Source: Roseomonas marmotae
GTDB lineage: Bacteria; Pseudomonadota; Alphaproteobacteria; Acetobacterales; Acetobacteraceae
Reading direction: 5' to 3'
Length of the DNA stretch: 64,000 nucleotides
Assembly (NCBI RefSeq): GCF_017654485.1
Contig: NZ_CP061094.1
Location: forward strand, 62,001 to 126,000
Position 1 is the first letter of the stretch. Every line of letters begins with the position of its first letter. Of the stretch, positions 17,461 to 28,060 are shown piece after piece. The notes under the pieces are model-generated. The model saw nothing but the letters and a program-made list of their open reading frames with translations. It did no database searches and was not told where the DNA came from. A program made the position numbers and the translations under genes.

Positions 17461-18624
17461 GTGGAGCAGCCGGAGCAGCGTATCAGGGTCGCGGTTGCCT
17501 GCTCCGGGCTAGGGCATGTCCAGCGTGGTATCGAGTCCTGGGCACGGGATCTGGGCGCCGCGCTGGATCAGCGCCGCGCTTCCGTCGAAGCGACCCTTTT
17601 CGCCGGTGCTCCGCTGGAGCGGGCACTCGATGTCTTCTGCTGGCGCCGCTCGGGCCACGCGGCAAGGCTCGCGGCGCATACACTGGCTTCGCTCGGCGGC
17701 TGGCGCTTCGGCATGGGCTCCACCTACGAGGTCGAGCAGACATCATTCGCCCTTGGCCTCATCCGGCACATCCGCACCGGGTTCGACATTCTCCATGTGC
17801 AGGACGTGGCCGTCGCGAAGTTCTTCGACCGCGCCCACGCGCTTGGCCTGTCCCGCCCGCGGGTCCTGTTCGCGAATGGAACCGGCGAAGGCCCGGAGGT
17901 GCTAGGCCGGTTCCGCTATCTCCAGCATCTCACGCCCCGGGCATTCGAATCCTGGGCCCCCGCGAAGCCTGCCCCGCAGCGCAGCTACATGGTCCCGAAT
18001 TTCGTGAAGGTGGCGCAATTCGCCTCCGGCAGCCGGCAGCAGGCGCGCGAGCGGCTTGGCATCGATCCGGATGCCACCGTGGTCCTGTGCTGCGCGGCCA
18101 TCCGGAAGAAGCATAAACGCATCGACTGCCTGATCCGGGAATTCGCCGATGCCCGCCGCCTCACAAACGAGAAGCTGGTCCTCGTCATGGCCGGCGGGCG
18201 CGAGACGGATACTCCCGAACTGATCAGCCTCGCAAAAGAGCTTCTGGACGATTCCGTCAGGATCTTCGTCAGCCTCCCAAGAGAAGAGATGGGCGGCCTC
18301 TACGCCGCATCCGACATCTTCGTCCTGCCATCGCTGTTCGAACTCTTCGGCATCGTGCTGATCGAGGCCATGGCAAGCGGGCTTCCCATCCTGTGCCATG
18401 ATACGCCGGATTTCCGTTACGTGGCCGGTGAGGGGGCGCTTTACAGGGACCTCTCGGTGCCGGGGGGAATCAGGGACGGAATCCTGGACATGCTGCGGCC
18501 GGAGTATCGCGCGGCCCTGGCCGACCGGGCAAAGCGGCACATACGGCAGACTTTCGACGAGGAGGTCGTCGTGCCCCAGATCATCCAGATGTACCAGGAT
18601 GTCGTCAGAGAAAGGCAGGAATGA
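17461..18624 (+). CDS. Glycosyltransferase family 4 (GT-B fold)
   Basis: A 387-residue GT-B glycosyltransferase. The N-terminal acceptor half (RVAVACSGLGHVQRGIESWA) begins close to the start. The C-terminal half carries the nucleotide-sugar region of glycosyltransferase group 1: VVLCCAAIRKKHKRIDCLI and the E-x7-E motif in SLFELFGIVLIEAMASGLPI. The start is taken as GTG at 17461 because it follows GGGGGA and begins just before the first beta strand. The open frame extends back into the preceding hydrolase gene and is not meaningful there. It overlaps the next glycosyltransferase by 4 bases. Donor and acceptor are unknown. Confidence 0.85.
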   Translation: MEQPEQRIRVAVACSGLGHVQRGIESWARDLGAALDQRRASVEATLFAGAPLERALDVFCWRRSGHAARLAAHTLASLGGWRFGMGSTYEVEQTSFALGLIRHIRTGFDILHVQDVAVAKFFDRAHALGLSRPRVLFANGTGEGPEVLGRFRYLQHLTPRAFESWAPAKPAPQRSYMVPNFVKVAQFASGSRQQARERLGIDPDATVVLCCAAIRKKHKRIDCLIREFADARRLTNEKLVLVMAGGRETDTPELISLAKELLDDSVRIFVSLPREEMGGLYAASDIFVLPSLFELFGIVLIEAMASGLPILCHDTPDFRYVAGEGALYRDLSVPGGIRDGILDMLRPEYRAALADRAKRHIRQTFDEEVVVPQIIQMYQDVVRERQE

Positions 18625-20306
18625 TGCCCGGCGCGCCCCATTCCATGGATGAACCCGCCGGGGATATGAGCGTGAGCGTCGTCATCCCCGCCTTCAACAG
18701 CGCGAATACGCTGGGACGGACAATCAGAAGCGTATTGTCCCAGACGGTGCCGCCGCTCGAAATCATCGTTGTCGATGACGGCTCCGCCGATGACACCGCC
18801 GCCGTCGCAGCGGCTTTCGGGCCTTGCGTACGTGTCATCCGAAAGCTGAATGGGGGGCCGGCATCGGCCAGGAACCTTGGCGTAAGCCATGCGCGCGGCC
18901 GTTGGATCGCCTTTCTTGACGCTGACGACCAATGGGGGCCGGCGAAACTCGAGAGGCAGCTGCCGTATACGATCCCGGACGATGTCGGTCTGGTGCACAC
19001 GCTGATTGACGACCGCGCGGATGTCCCGGAAGTCCTGGACTTCGATCTTCTGTGGAGGCGGAACTGGATCGCGAACTCGACGGTCCTCATCCGCCGGGAC
19101 GTGTTCCTGGCGCTGGGGGGGTTCGATGAGGCGCGGGAGCTCATCTCTGTTGAAGATTATAACCTCTGGGTCCGGCTGGCCGCATCCGGCTGGAAGATCG
19201 TGCTGTGCCCTGAGATCCTGACGGATTACACGCGCGGCGTCGGAATCTCTTCCAACATGCTGCGGTTCTTCGATGCGTCTCTCTATAACGCCAGAGCCCT
19301 GTCGGACAGGCTTTCGCTTTCCCCAACCACGCTGAAGCACAAACTGGCGGAGATATGCCTCGACTTTGGCAAAGGCGCGATCTACCGGCGCGATATGCCT
19401 ATGGCAAGAAAGTTCATCATTCGTTCGATGAAGTTCTACTGCACGAAATCCGCTGTTTTCCATTTCGGCGCGGCGCTGATGCCCGCCGTCGTCCTCGACC
19501 TCCGCAGAGTCATGTTACGTCTCGTGCAGGGTGACCGACCTGTCCAGAAGATCAGGATCGTCCAGGTCACGGCGACCGCCGCATACGGGACGGGCTGCCG
19601 TTCCCTTTCGCCTGAGAATCAGGATGATGTCGTGGCGCTGTTCAACGAGCTGGCGCAGCATCTGGTCAGATCCCGCCCCTCCTTGTTCGGGCAGGATGTC
19701 AGGATCCGCGATGCGATCTCCAGGATAGCCTGGGACGGGTATCTGGACCCCAGGAAGCTGAGGCGGAAGCTACGCTATTCCGACCGCAGCGCCTGGCTGT
19801 CCCTCGAATCGACGGAGATTGGCTATCTCTGCCTGAGATTGCTTTCCGCCGTCGTCAGGGAGTCTGCTTCCGTGGCAGATCAGCCCATAGGGGTGGGCGC
19901 ATTGCAGATGACGGTTGCCGAGAGGTCCCGCCTCATGGTGCTGAGGGAGCGCCTGGGGACTTCCGATGAGGCAGAGAAAGCGTATCAGCTGGCGGTCATG
20001 ATCTGCCAACGCCGCGCATCGGCTCGCATCTCCTCCTCCGTCAGCATCAACGATGCCTCTGCCGCGTTGCTCAGGGACATCATCCGCGATATCCGCCATG
20101 CGCTGAAGGATATCCGCTTTGATTTCGGCAATGCGGATGCACTTTATCTGTGGAAGCTCGCAGAGGAAATTTCCCAGAAGAAGGCCTATCTGTGGATTGA
20201 TGCTCTTCTCCTCGCCGATCAGCTGGGCCGGGCAGGTCTGCAGAACGAAGTTCCCGCGAAGCTCGTTCCCGACAGGGCCATCCACGCCGCCCAGGCCGCC
20301 GGCTAG
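18621..20306 (+). CDS. Glycosyltransferase family 2 with an unrecognised C-terminal domain
   Basis: A 561-residue protein. Residues about 17-240 form a GT-A glycosyltransferase family 2 domain: [18 protein letters not shown], the [12 protein letters not shown] strand, the FLDADDQW DxD-type motif and [14 protein letters not shown] with the probable base. Residues about 300-561 match nothing that I recognise. They are largely helical in character, with many charged residues, and include [21 protein letters not shown] where they join the catalytic part. Typical GT2 enzymes end at 300-350 residues, so this is a fusion or an added domain. The ATG overlaps the upstream glycosyltransferase stop by 4 bases, so the two are co-translated. 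The sugar donor cannot be assigned. Confidence 0.8.
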   Translation: MMPGAPHSMDEPAGDMSVSVVIPAFNSANTLGRTIRSVLSQTVPPLEIIVVDDGSADDTAAVAAAFGPCVRVIRKLNGGPASARNLGVSHARGRWIAFLDADDQWGPAKLERQLPYTIPDDVGLVHTLIDDRADVPEVLDFDLLWRRNWIANSTVLIRRDVFLALGGFDEARELISVEDYNLWVRLAASGWKIVLCPEILTDYTRGVGISSNMLRFFDASLYNARALSDRLSLSPTTLKHKLAEICLDFGKGAIYRRDMPMARKFIIRSMKFYCTKSAVFHFGAALMPAVVLDLRRVMLRLVQGDRPVQKIRIVQVTATAAYGTGCRSLSPENQDDVVALFNELAQHLVRSRPSLFGQDVRIRDAISRIAWDGYLDPRKLRRKLRYSDRSAWLSLESTEIGYLCLRLLSAVVRESASVADQPIGVGALQMTVAERSRLMVLRERLGTSDEAEKAYQLAVMICQRRASARISSSVSINDASAALLRDIIRDIRHALKDIRFDFGNADALYLWKLAEEISQKKAYLWIDALLLADQLGRAGLQNEVPAKLVPDRAIHAAQAAG

Positions 20307-20497
20307 TGCATAAGCCACCAGCGCGGGCAGGCCCGGAATCCCGGTTGTCCGGGCAGTTCATGATCCCGTGGAACCGGGGAACCCCGAAGGCTGCCGGAGC
20401 ATGCCGGCAGGGCCTGAGTCGCGCTAGCGCAGAGCATCGGCCGGAACTCGAGTTGGTTTGATGAAGTCTGCTGGTTCTCTTCAAACAGGAGACGACA

Positions 20498-21478
20498 ATG
20501 CATCTTGAAAAGCGGGTTCTGGTGACGGGCGGCGCCGGTTTCCTGGGCTCCCATTTATGCGAACGGCTGATCGCGGACGGCGCCCATGTCATCTGCGCGG
20601 ATAATTTCTTCACCGGGGCGCATCACAATATCGAAGCCATTCGAGACCATCCCCGTTTCGAGCTGATCCGGCACGATGTCTGCTTTCCGCTCTATGTGGA
20701 ATGCGATGAGATCTACAATCTCGCTTGCCCCGCCTCGCCGATCCATTACCAGCGTGATCCGGTACAGACGACCAAGACCAGCGTCTCCGGCGCCATCAAT
20801 ATGCTGGGCCTGGCCAAGCGCGTGAAGGCCAGGATCTTCCAGGCTTCAACTTCGGAAGTCTATGGAGATCCGCATGTGCATCCGCAGCCCGAGAACTACT
20901 GGGGTAACGTCAACCCCATCGGGTTCCGGTCCTGTTACGACGAGGGCAAGCGATGCGCCGAGACATTGTTCTTCGACTACCGGCGCCAGCACAATCTCCG
21001 CATCAAGGTGGCCCGGATCTTCAATACCTATGGCCCCCGCATGCACCCGAATGACGGGCGCGTGGTCTCCAGCTTCATTGTCCAGGCGCTGATCGGCAAG
21101 GACATCACCGTCTTCGGCGATGGCAGCCAGACACGTTCCTTCTGCTACGTGGACGACCTGATCGAAGGCTTCGTTCGCCTGATGCAAACGCCGGACGATG
21201 TCACGGGGCCCATCAACATGGGAAATCCCGGGGAGTTCACCATCACTGAACTGGCCCAGGAGGTCATCAGGATGACCAATTCCTCTTCGAGGATCGTGTA
21301 TCAGTCCTTGCCCCATGACGACCCGAAGCAGCGCCGCCCGGACATCGAGAAGGCGCAGCGGGTGCTGGGATGGGAGCCCGAGGTCGACCTGCGGGCGGGC
21401 CTGGAGAAGACGATCGCCTATTTCGAGAAGTTGCTGACCAGCGGCCGGGTCAAGGAGATCATCGGCTACCCAATGTGA
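20498..21478 (+). CDS. UDP-glucuronate decarboxylase (UDP-xylose synthase)
   Basis: A 326-residue extended SDR. The cofactor motif GGAGFLG is near residues 12-18, with STSEVYGDP, catalytic Tyr-x3-Lys in [11 protein letters not shown] and [21 protein letters not shown], all characteristic of UXS-type enzymes (UDP-glucuronate to UDP-xylose with NAD+ retained). The Shine-Dalgarno CAGGAG precedes the ATG by a normal distance. It lies 190 bases after the GT2 gene with its own upstream region, and very likely supplies UDP-xylose to a glycan built by the two glycosyltransferases. Confidence 0.9.
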   Translation: MHLEKRVLVTGGAGFLGSHLCERLIADGAHVICADNFFTGAHHNIEAIRDHPRFELIRHDVCFPLYVECDEIYNLACPASPIHYQRDPVQTTKTSVSGAINMLGLAKRVKARIFQASTSEVYGDPHVHPQPENYWGNVNPIGFRSCYDEGKRCAETLFFDYRRQHNLRIKVARIFNTYGPRMHPNDGRVVSSFIVQALIGKDITVFGDGSQTRSFCYVDDLIEGFVRLMQTPDDVTGPINMGNPGEFTITELAQEVIRMTNSSSRIVYQSLPHDDPKQRRPDIEKAQRVLGWEPEVDLRAGLEKTIAYFEKLLTSGRVKEIIGYPM

Positions 21479-21822
21479 CGGGGGCTTCCCTGACCCGGTT
21501 CTTCGCGCCGGGCCCTGTCTTTCAGGCCAGGAGCCGGTGTGGAAGGCCAGGGCGGCGACCGCCGGATGGTCGTCGCCCGTTGCCGCCACGCTACGCATGC
21601 CGGGCCCGGCCATATCCTCCAGCCCGATCGCCGGGATGCCTGAGACAGGCTGGAATTGCGCGGGCATATCCTTGAACGTGGCGATACGCACCAACGCATC
21701 GGCGCGCCTTCGGCATCCGCGGAGCAAGGACCGTTCCGGTGCCGCACCTTCCTTTCAGGGAGGGCCGTCCCTATCTGCGAATGCGGTCACAGGACCACGA
21801 CAGCCGCAGAGGAGTGTCGCGG
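21479..21822. other. 344-base intergenic region
   Basis: I see no supportable gene. A minus-strand frame across 21480-21727 is open but has no Shine-Dalgarno sequence or recognisable domain. It continues into the antisense of the decarboxylase gene, so it is treated as a shadow. The last part (GAGGAG near 21809) is the ribosome-binding site of the ATPase gene. Confidence 0.5.
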
Positions 21823-24345
21823 ATGGACGAGCATCACCCTGGCGTGCGTCCCGGTGAGCGCCCGCCGGCCGGGGGAGAGCAGGCCCTGGTTCACGATCCC
21901 GTCTGCGGCATGACGGTCGATCCTGCCAGGACGCCGCACCATGCCCGGTATCACGACACCACCTTCCATTTCTGCTCGGCGGGCTGCAAGGCGAAGTTCG
22001 AGGCCGACCCGGACCGGTACCTCACGGCAAAGGAACCGGCCGCGCCCGGGGCGCCGCAAAGCGCGACGGTTTATACCTGCCCCATGCATCCGGAGGTCCG
22101 CCAGCAGGGGCCGGGCAAATGCCCCATCTGCGGCATGACCCTGAAGCCGCTGGCGGCGGGCGCCGGGGCCGTGCCGGTCCGGCAGCCAGCGGCGCAGGCC
22201 GCCGCCCCGCCCAGGGCCGCGCGGGCGGGGGCGGTCTACACCTGCCCCATGCATCCGGAGATCCGCCAGCAGGGGCCGGGCAGCTGCCCCATCTGCGGCA
22301 TGGCGCTGGAGCCGCTGGAGGTCACGGCCGAGGCCGCCCCCAACGAGGAACTCGCCGATATGAGCCGGCGGTTCTGGATCGGCCTCGTGCTGACCGTGCC
22401 GATCGTCATCCTGGACATGGGCGCGCATATCCCCGGCCTCGGCCTGGACCATCTGGTGCCGCCTCGGGTCTCCGCCTGGGTCCAGTTCCTGCTCGGCACG
22501 CCGGTCGTGCTCTGGGCGGGCTGGCCATTCTTCGTGCGGGGATGGCAGTCGTTCAGGAACCGCAGCCTGAACATGTTCAGCCTGATCTCCCTCGGCGCCG
22601 GCGCGGCTTATTTCTACAGCCTGGTCGCGATCTTCGCGCCCGGTATCTTCCCGGAGGGATTCCGCGGTCGCGACGGCACCGTCGCCGTCTATTTCGAGGC
22701 GGCGGCCGTCATCACCGTGCTGGTCCTGTTCGGGCAGGTCCTGGAACTCCGGGCCCGCGAGCGGACCGGGGGCGCCATCCGCGCCCTGCTGAACATGGCG
22801 CCCAAGACGGCGCGGCGCATCCGCGCCGACGGCTCCGACGAGGAAGTCCCGCTGGGCGAGGTACATGCCGGCGACCGGCTGCGAATCCGGCCGGGAGACA
22901 GCGTGCCCGTGGATGGCGAGGTGCTGGAGGGAAGCGGCGCCGTGGATGAATCCATGGTCACCGGCGAATCCCTGCCCGTGGAGAAGGGGCCCGGCTCCCG
23001 CGTCGTCGGCGGCACCGTGAACGGCACGGGCGCGCTGGTGATGCGGGCGGATAAGGTCGGCTCCGACACCATGCTCTCGCGCATCGTGGCGATGGTGGCC
23101 GAGGCGCAGCGCAGCCGGGCGCCGATCCAGCGCCTGGCCGATACGGTGGCCGGCTACTTCGTCCCCGCCATCATCGCCGTCGCGGTCCTGGCCTTCGTCG
23201 CCTGGGCCATCTGGGGCCCGCCGCCCGCGCTCTCCTACGGGCTGATCGCGGCCGTCTCGGTGCTCATCATCGCCTGCCCCTGCGCGCTCGGCCTCGCCAC
23301 GCCCATGAGCATCATGGTGGGCGTCGGCAAGGGCGCGACGGGCGGCGTGCTCATCAAGAACGCCGAGGCGCTCGAACACATGGAGAAGGTGGACACGCTG
23401 GTCGTGGACAAGACCGGCACCCTGACCGAGGGCAGGCCCAAGGTCACGGCCGTGGTCCCGGCGCCCGGCTTCACAGAGGCCGAGGTGCTGCCGCTCGCCG
23501 CCATGCTGGAACGCTCCAGCGAGCACCCGCTGGCCGCCGCGGTCGTGGCCGCCGCCAAGGAGCGCGGCATGGCCCTCGGCGAGCCCGCCGGCTTCGCCTC
23601 CGCCACGGGCAAGGGCGTGACCGGCACGGTGGAGGGCCGCCGGGTGGCGCTGGGCAATGCGCGGCTGATGCAGGAGCTGGGGGTGGAGCCCGGCGACCTC
23701 GCCACCCGGGCCGAGGAGTTCCGGCGCGAGGGCGGCACGGCGCTGTTCCTGGCCGTGGACGGCAGGCCGGGCGGGCTCATCGTCGTGGCGGACCCCGTCA
23801 AGCAGACCACGCCGGCCGCGCTGGAGAGCCTGCGCGCCAGCGGCATCCATATCGTCATGCTGACAGGCGACAACAGCACGACGGCGGAGGCCGTGGCCCG
23901 CAGGCTCGGCATCGCGGAGTTCCACGGGGATGTCCTGCCCGAGGACAAGCACCGCATCGTCCGGGAGCTTCGCGCCAGGGGCAAGGTCGTCGCCATGGCC
24001 GGGGATGGCGTGAACGACGCCCCGGCGCTGGCGGAGGCCGATGTCGGCATCGCCATGGGCACCGGGACGGATGTCGCCATGCAGAGCGCGGGCGTGACGC
24101 TGGTGAAGGGCGACCTCGCGGGCATCGCCCGGGCGCGGACCCTGTCGCATGCGGTGATGCGGAACATCCGGCAGAACCTGTTCTTCGCCTTCATCTACAA
24201 CGCCGCCGGGGTGCCGCTGGCGGCGGGGGTGCTCTATCCCGTTCTGGGCATCCTGCTCAGCCCCGTCGTCGCGGCCATGGCCATGGCCTTGAGCTCGGTC
24301 TCCGTGATCGGCAACGCGCTGCGGCTGAGGGCCATCCGCCTCTAG
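21823..24345 (+). CDS. Cu(I)-translocating P1B-type ATPase with YHS and two heavy-metal-binding domains
   Basis: An 840-residue copper exporter. The N terminus has a YHS-type metal domain ([10 protein letters not shown], residues about 24-70) and two copies of the short Cys/Met/His domain YTCPMHPE...CPICGM at about 83-106 and 138-161. Next come the membrane segments, TGES (actuator), CPC at about 484-486 (transport site), DKTGT near 528 (phosphorylated Asp), SEHP, TGDN and [10 protein letters not shown]. The last helices contain YN and M-x2-SS, the P1B-1 Cu(I)/Ag(I) pattern. There is no classical HMA domain at the N terminus. ATG 21823 with GAGGAG upstream is preferred to an upstream ATG at 21739. 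It protects the cytoplasm or loads exported cuproproteins; regulation is not visible. Confidence 0.9.
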   Translation: MDEHHPGVRPGERPPAGGEQALVHDPVCGMTVDPARTPHHARYHDTTFHFCSAGCKAKFEADPDRYLTAKEPAAPGAPQSATVYTCPMHPEVRQQGPGKCPICGMTLKPLAAGAGAVPVRQPAAQAAAPPRAARAGAVYTCPMHPEIRQQGPGSCPICGMALEPLEVTAEAAPNEELADMSRRFWIGLVLTVPIVILDMGAHIPGLGLDHLVPPRVSAWVQFLLGTPVVLWAGWPFFVRGWQSFRNRSLNMFSLISLGAGAAYFYSLVAIFAPGIFPEGFRGRDGTVAVYFEAAAVITVLVLFGQVLELRARERTGGAIRALLNMAPKTARRIRADGSDEEVPLGEVHAGDRLRIRPGDSVPVDGEVLEGSGAVDESMVTGESLPVEKGPGSRVVGGTVNGTGALVMRADKVGSDTMLSRIVAMVAEAQRSRAPIQRLADTVAGYFVPAIIAVAVLAFVAWAIWGPPPALSYGLIAAVSVLIIACPCALGLATPMSIMVGVGKGATGGVLIKNAEALEHMEKVDTLVVDKTGTLTEGRPKVTAVVPAPGFTEAEVLPLAAMLERSSEHPLAAAVVAAAKERGMALGEPAGFASATGKGVTGTVEGRRVALGNARLMQELGVEPGDLATRAEEFRREGGTALFLAVDGRPGGLIVVADPVKQTTPAALESLRASGIHIVMLTGDNSTTAEAVARRLGIAEFHGDVLPEDKHRIVRELRARGKVVAMAGDGVNDAPALAEADVGIAMGTGTDVAMQSAGVTLVKGDLAGIARARTLSHAVMRNIRQNLFFAFIYNAAGVPLAAGVLYPVLGILLSPVVAAMAMALSSVSVIGNALRLRAIRL

Positions 24346-24472
24346 GATCGGCCGCGGCAGGCGGGGCTCCCGCCGGCCGGCCCCTGGCAGGCCGGAGCAA
24401 AGGCTCGGCCGAAAATTGCGCTGTCAGAAGAAACATGGTCACATCGAGGCTCAGGAGTAGAATGAGGATAGC

Positions 24473-25975
24473 GTGCAGAGCCGCCATGCAGACGCCGAGA
24501 CGCCAGTCGCTTCCGCCCCACAGGACCTGGCCGATATCGCGCCGTCCTGCCCGCTCTGTGTGGATCTCGACGGGACGCTGACGCCATCCGACACGCTGGT
24601 GGAGGGCCTGCTGGCGCTACTGGCCAGCAGGCACCTGCCCTGGGCCCTGCATGGCCTGCTGACGGGCGGGCGCGCGCTGCTGAAGCAGCGGGTGGCGGAA
24701 GCCACGCTGATGGATGCCACCCTGCTGCCCTACAACACCAGCCTGCTTACCTACCTGCAGGAGGAGAAGCGGCGGGGCCGCCAGCTCGTGCTGGTGACCG
24801 CCGCCGATATCAGCGTGGCACGCGGCGTGGCCGAGCATCACGCCGGGCTGTTCGACGAGGTCATGGCTTCAGACGGCCGGCGCAACCTCAAGGGGGAGGC
24901 CAAGGCTCAGGCGCTGGTCGAGCGGTTCGGCGCCGGGAACTTCGCCTATATCGGCAATGACGCGACGGATGTGGCCATCTGGCGCGTCGCCCAGGCCGGC
25001 ATCCTGGTCAATGCCAGCCGCCGCACCGCCGCCGCCGCGCGGCGGGCGACGCGGGTGGAGGCCGAGTTCAAGCGGGACATGCCGGTGCCGCTGGCGCTGC
25101 TGCGGGCCATGCGGCCGCACCAATGGGCCAAGAACCTGCTGGTCATCGTGCCGGTCTTCACCGCCCATGCCGCCCTGGACCCCGCGAGCTGGATGGCCGC
25201 GCTGCTGGCCTTCGTGGCCTTCTGCGCGACGGCCTCCGGCATCTACCTCTTCAACGACCTGACCGACCTGGCCGCCGACCGGCGTCACCCGCGCAAGCGG
25301 ATGCGCCCCTTCGCCAGCGGCGCGGTGCCGCTGACCACCGGCTTCCTGACGGGGGCCGCGCTGCTGGCCATCGGGCTGCTGCTGGCCGCGGCGGCGGGGG
25401 CATTGCTGGTGCTGCTGCTCTATGCGGTGCTCTCGGTCGCCTATTCCATGAAGCTGAAGGAGCTGCCGCTGGTGGACGTCTTCGTCCTGGCGGCGCTCTA
25501 TACCCTGCGTATCGTGGCGGGCGGCGAGGCCACCGGCCACATCATCTCCCTCTGGCTGATCTGCTTCTCCAGCTTCCTGTTCCTGAGCCTGGCCCTGGTG
25601 AAGCGGGTGGAGGAGCTGCAATCGGCGGCGGAACGCGGCAAGGGCGCGCTCTCGCGCCGCGGCTACACGCCGGCCGACCTGCCCATCCTCCGTGGCTTCG
25701 GCTGTGCCTCCGCCTTCTCGGCCAGCCTCGTCCTGGCGTTGTTCGTGCAGGCGGAGGCGATGCAGGCGCAGCGCTACGCCTCCCCCGCGCTGCTCTGGGC
25801 CCTGGTGCCGCTGATGCTGTTCTGGCAGTGCCGGCTCTGGCTGTCAGCCGCGCGCGGCTACATGCATGACGACCCCATCATCTACGCGGCGCGGGACTGG
25901 GTCTCCTGGCTGGTCGCGCTCTGCGTCTTCCTGGTGCTCACCGCCGCCAAGTCGGTCACTTGGTTCGCGCCCTAG
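24473..25975 (+). CDS. HAD phosphatase-UbiA prenyltransferase fusion (DPPR synthase-like)
   Basis: A 500-residue two-domain protein. Residues about 25-200 are a HAD-type phosphatase: CVDLDGTLTPSDT (nucleophile Asp31 and Asp33) and GNDATDVAIW (motif IV). Residues about 210-500 are a UbiA-type membrane prenyltransferase with about nine helices: first motif NDLTDLAADRRHPRKRMRP and second motif YSMKLKELPLVDVFVLA. The HP-x-K-x2-RP form is that of the decaprenylphosphoryl-5-phosphoribose (DPPR) synthase branch, which joins PRPP to polyprenyl phosphate. The HAD part would then remove the 5-phosphate, a step done by a separate phosphatase in mycobacteria (inference). The start is GTG with GAGG upstream. 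The gene heads a run with an SMR-like protein 12 bases downstream. Confidence 0.8.
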   Translation: MQSRHADAETPVASAPQDLADIAPSCPLCVDLDGTLTPSDTLVEGLLALLASRHLPWALHGLLTGGRALLKQRVAEATLMDATLLPYNTSLLTYLQEEKRRGRQLVLVTAADISVARGVAEHHAGLFDEVMASDGRRNLKGEAKAQALVERFGAGNFAYIGNDATDVAIWRVAQAGILVNASRRTAAAARRATRVEAEFKRDMPVPLALLRAMRPHQWAKNLLVIVPVFTAHAALDPASWMAALLAFVAFCATASGIYLFNDLTDLAADRRHPRKRMRPFASGAVPLTTGFLTGAALLAIGLLLAAAAGALLVLLLYAVLSVAYSMKLKELPLVDVFVLAALYTLRIVAGGEATGHIISLWLICFSSFLFLSLALVKRVEELQSAAERGKGALSRRGYTPADLPILRGFGCASAFSASLVLALFVQAEAMQAQRYASPALLWALVPLMLFWQCRLWLSAARGYMHDDPIIYAARDWVSWLVALCVFLVLTAAKSVTWFAP

Positions 25976-25987
25976 CGGTCGGCCGGC

Positions 25988-26359
25988 ATGACCCCATCCA
26001 CCCTGGCGCTCATCCTGGTGAGCGTCACGATGTCCGCGGCGGCGCAGGTGCTGCTCAAGTTCGGCGTGCAGGCGGCCCGGCCGGCGCCGGGGATGGAGCT
26101 GCCCATGCTGGCGGCGCTGTTCCGCACGCTCTTCCATCCCCTGGTACTGGGGGGCCTCGCGCTCTACGGCCTCGGGGCCGTGCTCTGGATCGGGGCGCTG
26201 GGCCGCACGGAACTGTCCAAGGCCTATCCCTTCGTCAGCCTCGGCTTCGTGCTGACCGCCGCCGCCGGCGCGCTGCTCTTCCATGAGACGCTGAGCATGC
26301 TCCGGGTCTCCGGCATCGCCCTCATCGTGATCGGAGTGATTCTTGTCGCCCAAAGCTGA
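25988..26359 (+). CDS. SMR/EamA-type small membrane protein (ArnE-like flippase candidate)
   Basis: A 123-residue protein with four membrane segments. It resembles the EmrE/SMR and ArnE subfamily (AAAQVLLKFGVQ at the start, LSKAYPFVSLGFVLTAAAGALLFHE in helix 3). ArnE/ArnF-type proteins flip undecaprenyl-phosphate-aminoarabinose, and SMR-like proteins accompany polyprenyl-phosphate-sugar synthases in several systems. Lying 12 bases after the UbiA fusion, it is a plausible flippase for the polyprenyl-phosphate-pentose. A drug exporter is the alternative. No ArnF partner is seen, so it may be a homodimer. Confidence 0.75.
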   Translation: MTPSTLALILVSVTMSAAAQVLLKFGVQAARPAPGMELPMLAALFRTLFHPLVLGGLALYGLGAVLWIGALGRTELSKAYPFVSLGFVLTAAAGALLFHETLSMLRVSGIALIVIGVILVAQS

Positions 26360-28037
26360 GAGCGCCACCGGGTCCTGGCTCCTGGCGCATCCGTTGCTGC
26401 TGGCGGTCCTGGCGGCGGCGGTGTCAGTCGGCCTGCAAGGCTTCGCCTTCGGCATCAACAACAACGTCTTCCACATCCCCATCGTGCTGGGATACGGCCA
26501 GCTCGGCCAGTTCGCCGGCGACCCCTTCATCCAGTCGCTGGGCCGCTTCGTCTCGCCCGTCTACCTCGCCCTGGGGCTGGTGGCGGATGAGCGGAACATC
26601 CAGGGCCTCTTCCTGGCCTGCCACGTCCTGACGCGCGTGCTGACCTTCCTGGCGCTCATCCTCATCGTCACTGCATCGGGCGTGCGGGGTGGCTGGCGCC
26701 TGCTGCTGGCCGTCGCCGCGCTGGTGCTGGCCAGGGGGCTCTACGGCGTCTCCCCGATGGGGGAGGGCGGGATGCTGCCGGACTACTTCACCCATAGCGA
26801 GCTGTCCGGCGCCTTCGCCCTGCTGACGGTCGCCGCGCTGCTGCGGGGGCGGCTGGTGCTGGCCGCCGGACTGGCCGGCATCGCCTTTGCGCTGAATGCC
26901 TTCATCGGCGTCTGGATGCTGGTGCCGGTGGGGCTGGGCCTGCTGGCGCCCTGGGCGGGGTGGGACGGGCCGCGCCCGCAGCCGCGCCCCTGGCTGCGGC
27001 AGCTTCTCCTGGCCGCCCTGGCCTTTTCCGTGCCGGCCCTCCCGGTCGCGGTCTGGGTGCTCCGCTCCACCGCCGGGGACGCGGCCGTCGCGCCCTTCGA
27101 CTACCGCGAATATCTCTACTTCTACTTCGGCAAGCATTTCTTCATGCAGGCATCGAGCACCAGGGAGATCCTGCAGTCCGGCACCGCCGTGCTGGCGGGC
27201 CTCGCCGCGCTGCTGGTGCTGCCGAACTGGCGCAGGGCCCTGCTGCCCCTGGCCGGGCTGCTGCTGGTGCTGGGGGCGGGGGCAGTGGCCGGTATCTTCG
27301 CCAACTCGCGCTTCATCCTCAACCTGCACCTCATCCGCGCCGACAGCCTGCTCATCATGCTGTCCGGGGCCTATGTGGCCGCCGCCACGGCCCGGCTGGC
27401 GCAGCCCGCCTGGAACTGGCGCGGCATCGCCGCCCTGCTGTCCCTGGCCGGGCTGCTCAGCGGCCTCTGGGCCCTCAGCGCGGTGGCCCTGGCGAACGCC
27501 TGGCTGGCCGGGGCACGGGCGGCGGCGCCGGGCGCCCCGGCGGGGCGGGCCATCCCGGCGCTTTGCCTCGCCTTGCTGGCGGCAGCGGCGATCCTGAACG
27601 GCGCCGCCCTGCGGAAGGAGCTCGCCGCCGATGCCATCCCGCGCGAGGCGGATCTAGAGGGCATGATGCCCCGGGCCCCGGAATGGCTGGAGATGCAACT
27701 CTGGGCCCGGCAGAATACCCCGGCCGAGGCGCGCTTCCTGGTGCCGTCCTGGCCCAGCGGCTTCCGCATCGGTGCCCAACGGTCGGTCTGGGTGGACTTC
27801 AAGCAGGGTGCCACCGCCATGTGGGCACCCGACACCTATGCCGGCTGGCGCCAGCGCGTGGACGAGATCAACCGCCTGCGGAGCCTGCCGGAGCGCTGCG
27901 CCTATGCCCGCACCCGTGGCCTCGACTACGTCATCATCGACCTTCGCCCGGGCCGGGCACCGGCGCTGGAGGGAAGCCCGGCGGTGCCGCTGCACGCGAA
28001 CCGCCTCTTCCGCGCCTATGCCGCGGCCTCCTGCTAG
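26343..28037 (+). CDS. Polytopic membrane protein, possible GT-C-type glycosyltransferase
   Basis: A 564-residue protein with about 10-12 membrane segments and a soluble C-terminal part of about 120 residues (from MMPRAPEWLEMQLWARQNTPAEARFLVP). It starts at TTG 26343, overlapping the SMR gene by 17 bases. I do not recognise a named family with certainty. The layout (many helices, an extracytoplasmic loop after helix 1 with NNNVFHIPIVLGYG, and a C-terminal domain with WVDFKQG) is like GT-C enzymes and related uncharacterised membrane proteins that use polyprenyl-phosphate sugars. The context supports a role in transfer of the sugar made by the upstream genes; no catalytic residue can be named. 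Confidence 0.65.
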   Translation: MSPKAESATGSWLLAHPLLLAVLAAAVSVGLQGFAFGINNNVFHIPIVLGYGQLGQFAGDPFIQSLGRFVSPVYLALGLVADERNIQGLFLACHVLTRVLTFLALILIVTASGVRGGWRLLLAVAALVLARGLYGVSPMGEGGMLPDYFTHSELSGAFALLTVAALLRGRLVLAAGLAGIAFALNAFIGVWMLVPVGLGLLAPWAGWDGPRPQPRPWLRQLLLAALAFSVPALPVAVWVLRSTAGDAAVAPFDYREYLYFYFGKHFFMQASSTREILQSGTAVLAGLAALLVLPNWRRALLPLAGLLLVLGAGAVAGIFANSRFILNLHLIRADSLLIMLSGAYVAAATARLAQPAWNWRGIAALLSLAGLLSGLWALSAVALANAWLAGARAAAPGAPAGRAIPALCLALLAAAAILNGAALRKELAADAIPREADLEGMMPRAPEWLEMQLWARQNTPAEARFLVPSWPSGFRIGAQRSVWVDFKQGATAMWAPDTYAGWRQRVDEINRLRSLPERCAYARTRGLDYVIIDLRPGRAPALEGSPAVPLHANRLFRAYAAASC

Positions 28038-28060
28038 TGGCGGGGCAGGGGGCGGCCGGC

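Noticed and set aside
21787..24150. A 787-residue minus-strand frame across the copper ATPase gene
   Set aside because: No domain or start signal; the + strand gene is unambiguous.
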